From: Cloeon dipterum | Lineage: Eukaryota; Arthropoda; Insecta; Ephemeroptera; Baetidae | Length of the DNA: 64,000 nucleotides | Reading direction: 5' to 3' | Assembly (NCBI RefSeq): GCF_949628265.1 | Contig: NC_088789.1 | Location: 11,772,886-11,836,885 of the forward strand | Part shown: positions 63,424-64,000 of the stretch, piece after piece | How positions within the stretch are numbered: the first letter of the stretch is position 1 | Layout of the letters: every line of letters starts with the position of its first letter | Notes under the pieces: model-generated | Seen by the model: the letters and a program-made list of their open reading frames with translations, nothing else | What the model was told of the DNA's origin: nothing | Database searches by the model: none | Translations under genes and position numbers: made by a program

Positions 63424-64000
63424 ATGAGTTCTGATTTTATTTTCTCGGACAATCTTCTATACAATTCTGATATTTGCCGTTTGTGCGGTGAAAAAAATTC
63501 CAACGGAGAGCTACTGTTCAACGAGGAAGACGAGAATGCTTTAGGTTTTCTTGTAAATAAATATTTGCCCGTGAAGGTAAGACCAGATCCTGATGTAAAA
63601 AATGAAAATTACAATTTAGGATGAATTTATTGCTCTACAACAAGTAAACACACTAATTAAATTGTTTTTATATGGTGTGTATTTTTATTTAAAAATTCCA
63701 TCAATTGCGCAGTGAAGCTTTCTTAAAATCCTATTTTAAATATCATTTAATAAAAATATGTACATACGTTAATATTATGATACATTTGATGTAATTCCAG
63801 TCCTGGTTAAAATTTAAAATAAATAAATTGTGTTTTTCCAATTCAAAATATTTATCTTTTGAACGGACATTAAACCTTCAATTTTAAGGTCAAAGATGAC
63901 GGCAAGCTACCTAGAACAATTTGCCCTGGATGCAACATCCAGGTACAAGCTACCATACAGTTCTTTGAACTCCTCGTGGCCGGCCAACAGAAAATCAGGT
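63424..64000 (+). CDS. ZAD-domain zinc-finger transcription factor, 5' part
   Basis: The window ends inside this gene. Exon 1 is 63424-63576 and exon 2 runs from 63889 past the right edge, joined in phase 0. The 88 residues visible form a zinc-finger-associated domain (ZAD, C4DM). The first cysteine pair is CRLCGEKN (about residues 17-24), the middle has LVNKYLPVKVKDDGKLPRT, and the second pair is CPGCNIQV, followed by a helix with FFELLVAGQQKIR. ZAD proteins are mostly arthropod DNA-binding factors whose ZAD dimerises and whose C-terminal part carries C2H2 fingers; those would lie beyond the window. The ATG at 63424 is chosen because the ORF opens there close to the domain. Confidence 0.93.

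Noticed and set aside
1-64000. CRISPR array, bacterial operon or virus-like gene
   Set aside because: No regularly spaced direct repeats, no prokaryotic gene organisation and no viral domain were seen; every recognised gene is a typical animal gene.

Overview
The window looks like nuclear DNA of an arthropod, most likely an insect. The genes have many short introns (about 45-180 bp in the compact part) with ordinary GT..AG borders plus a few GC..AG ones. The right edge carries a ZAD zinc-finger gene, a family typical of arthropods. The intergenic DNA holds microsatellites, two non-autonomous hAT-like elements and a LINE remnant. No bacterial, organellar or viral gene was seen. I cannot name the species.

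Layout. Positions 1-27.9 kb are almost free of recognisable exons: simple repeats, short non-conserved ORFs, scattered CRE-type palindromes and a dense cluster of TACGCA hexamers near 16.2-16.8 kb. At 27.93-28.15 kb (minus strand) there is a plausible first coding exon of a membrane protein. It ends in a good splice donor, so much of the left part may be one very long intron. Positions 28-30 kb are GC-rich and promoter-like, and are interrupted by a 188-bp hAT-type MITE with a perfect 8-bp target duplication. A LINE ORF2 C-terminal remnant lies at 30.56-30.85 kb.

Positions 35.1-46.6 kb (minus) hold a seven-exon secreted, probably GPI-anchored alpha-carbonic anhydrase with all zinc ligands. 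Its first intron is 6.8 kb. After an AT-rich gap with a 48-bp near-perfect palindrome, the window becomes gene-dense from 50.5 kb. The order is an SLC9B/NHA-type Na+/H+ antiporter (+), CMC2 (+), Abitram (+), COQ2 (-), proteasome alpha subunit PSMA1 (+), the kinetochore protein CENP-I (+), and the start of a ZAD zinc-finger transcription factor (+), cut by the right edge.

How they relate. CMC2 (cytochrome oxidase assembly) and COQ2 (ubiquinone synthesis) are both mitochondrial respiratory genes. CMC2 and Abitram are separated by only 12 bases in the same frame, suggesting a shared dicistronic mRNA. Abitram and COQ2 converge with interleaved poly(A) signals, and COQ2 and PSMA1 diverge from a 569-bp interval that is probably a shared promoter. 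All multi-exon gene models were checked for reading-phase continuity by hand; none has been tested against transcripts or databases.
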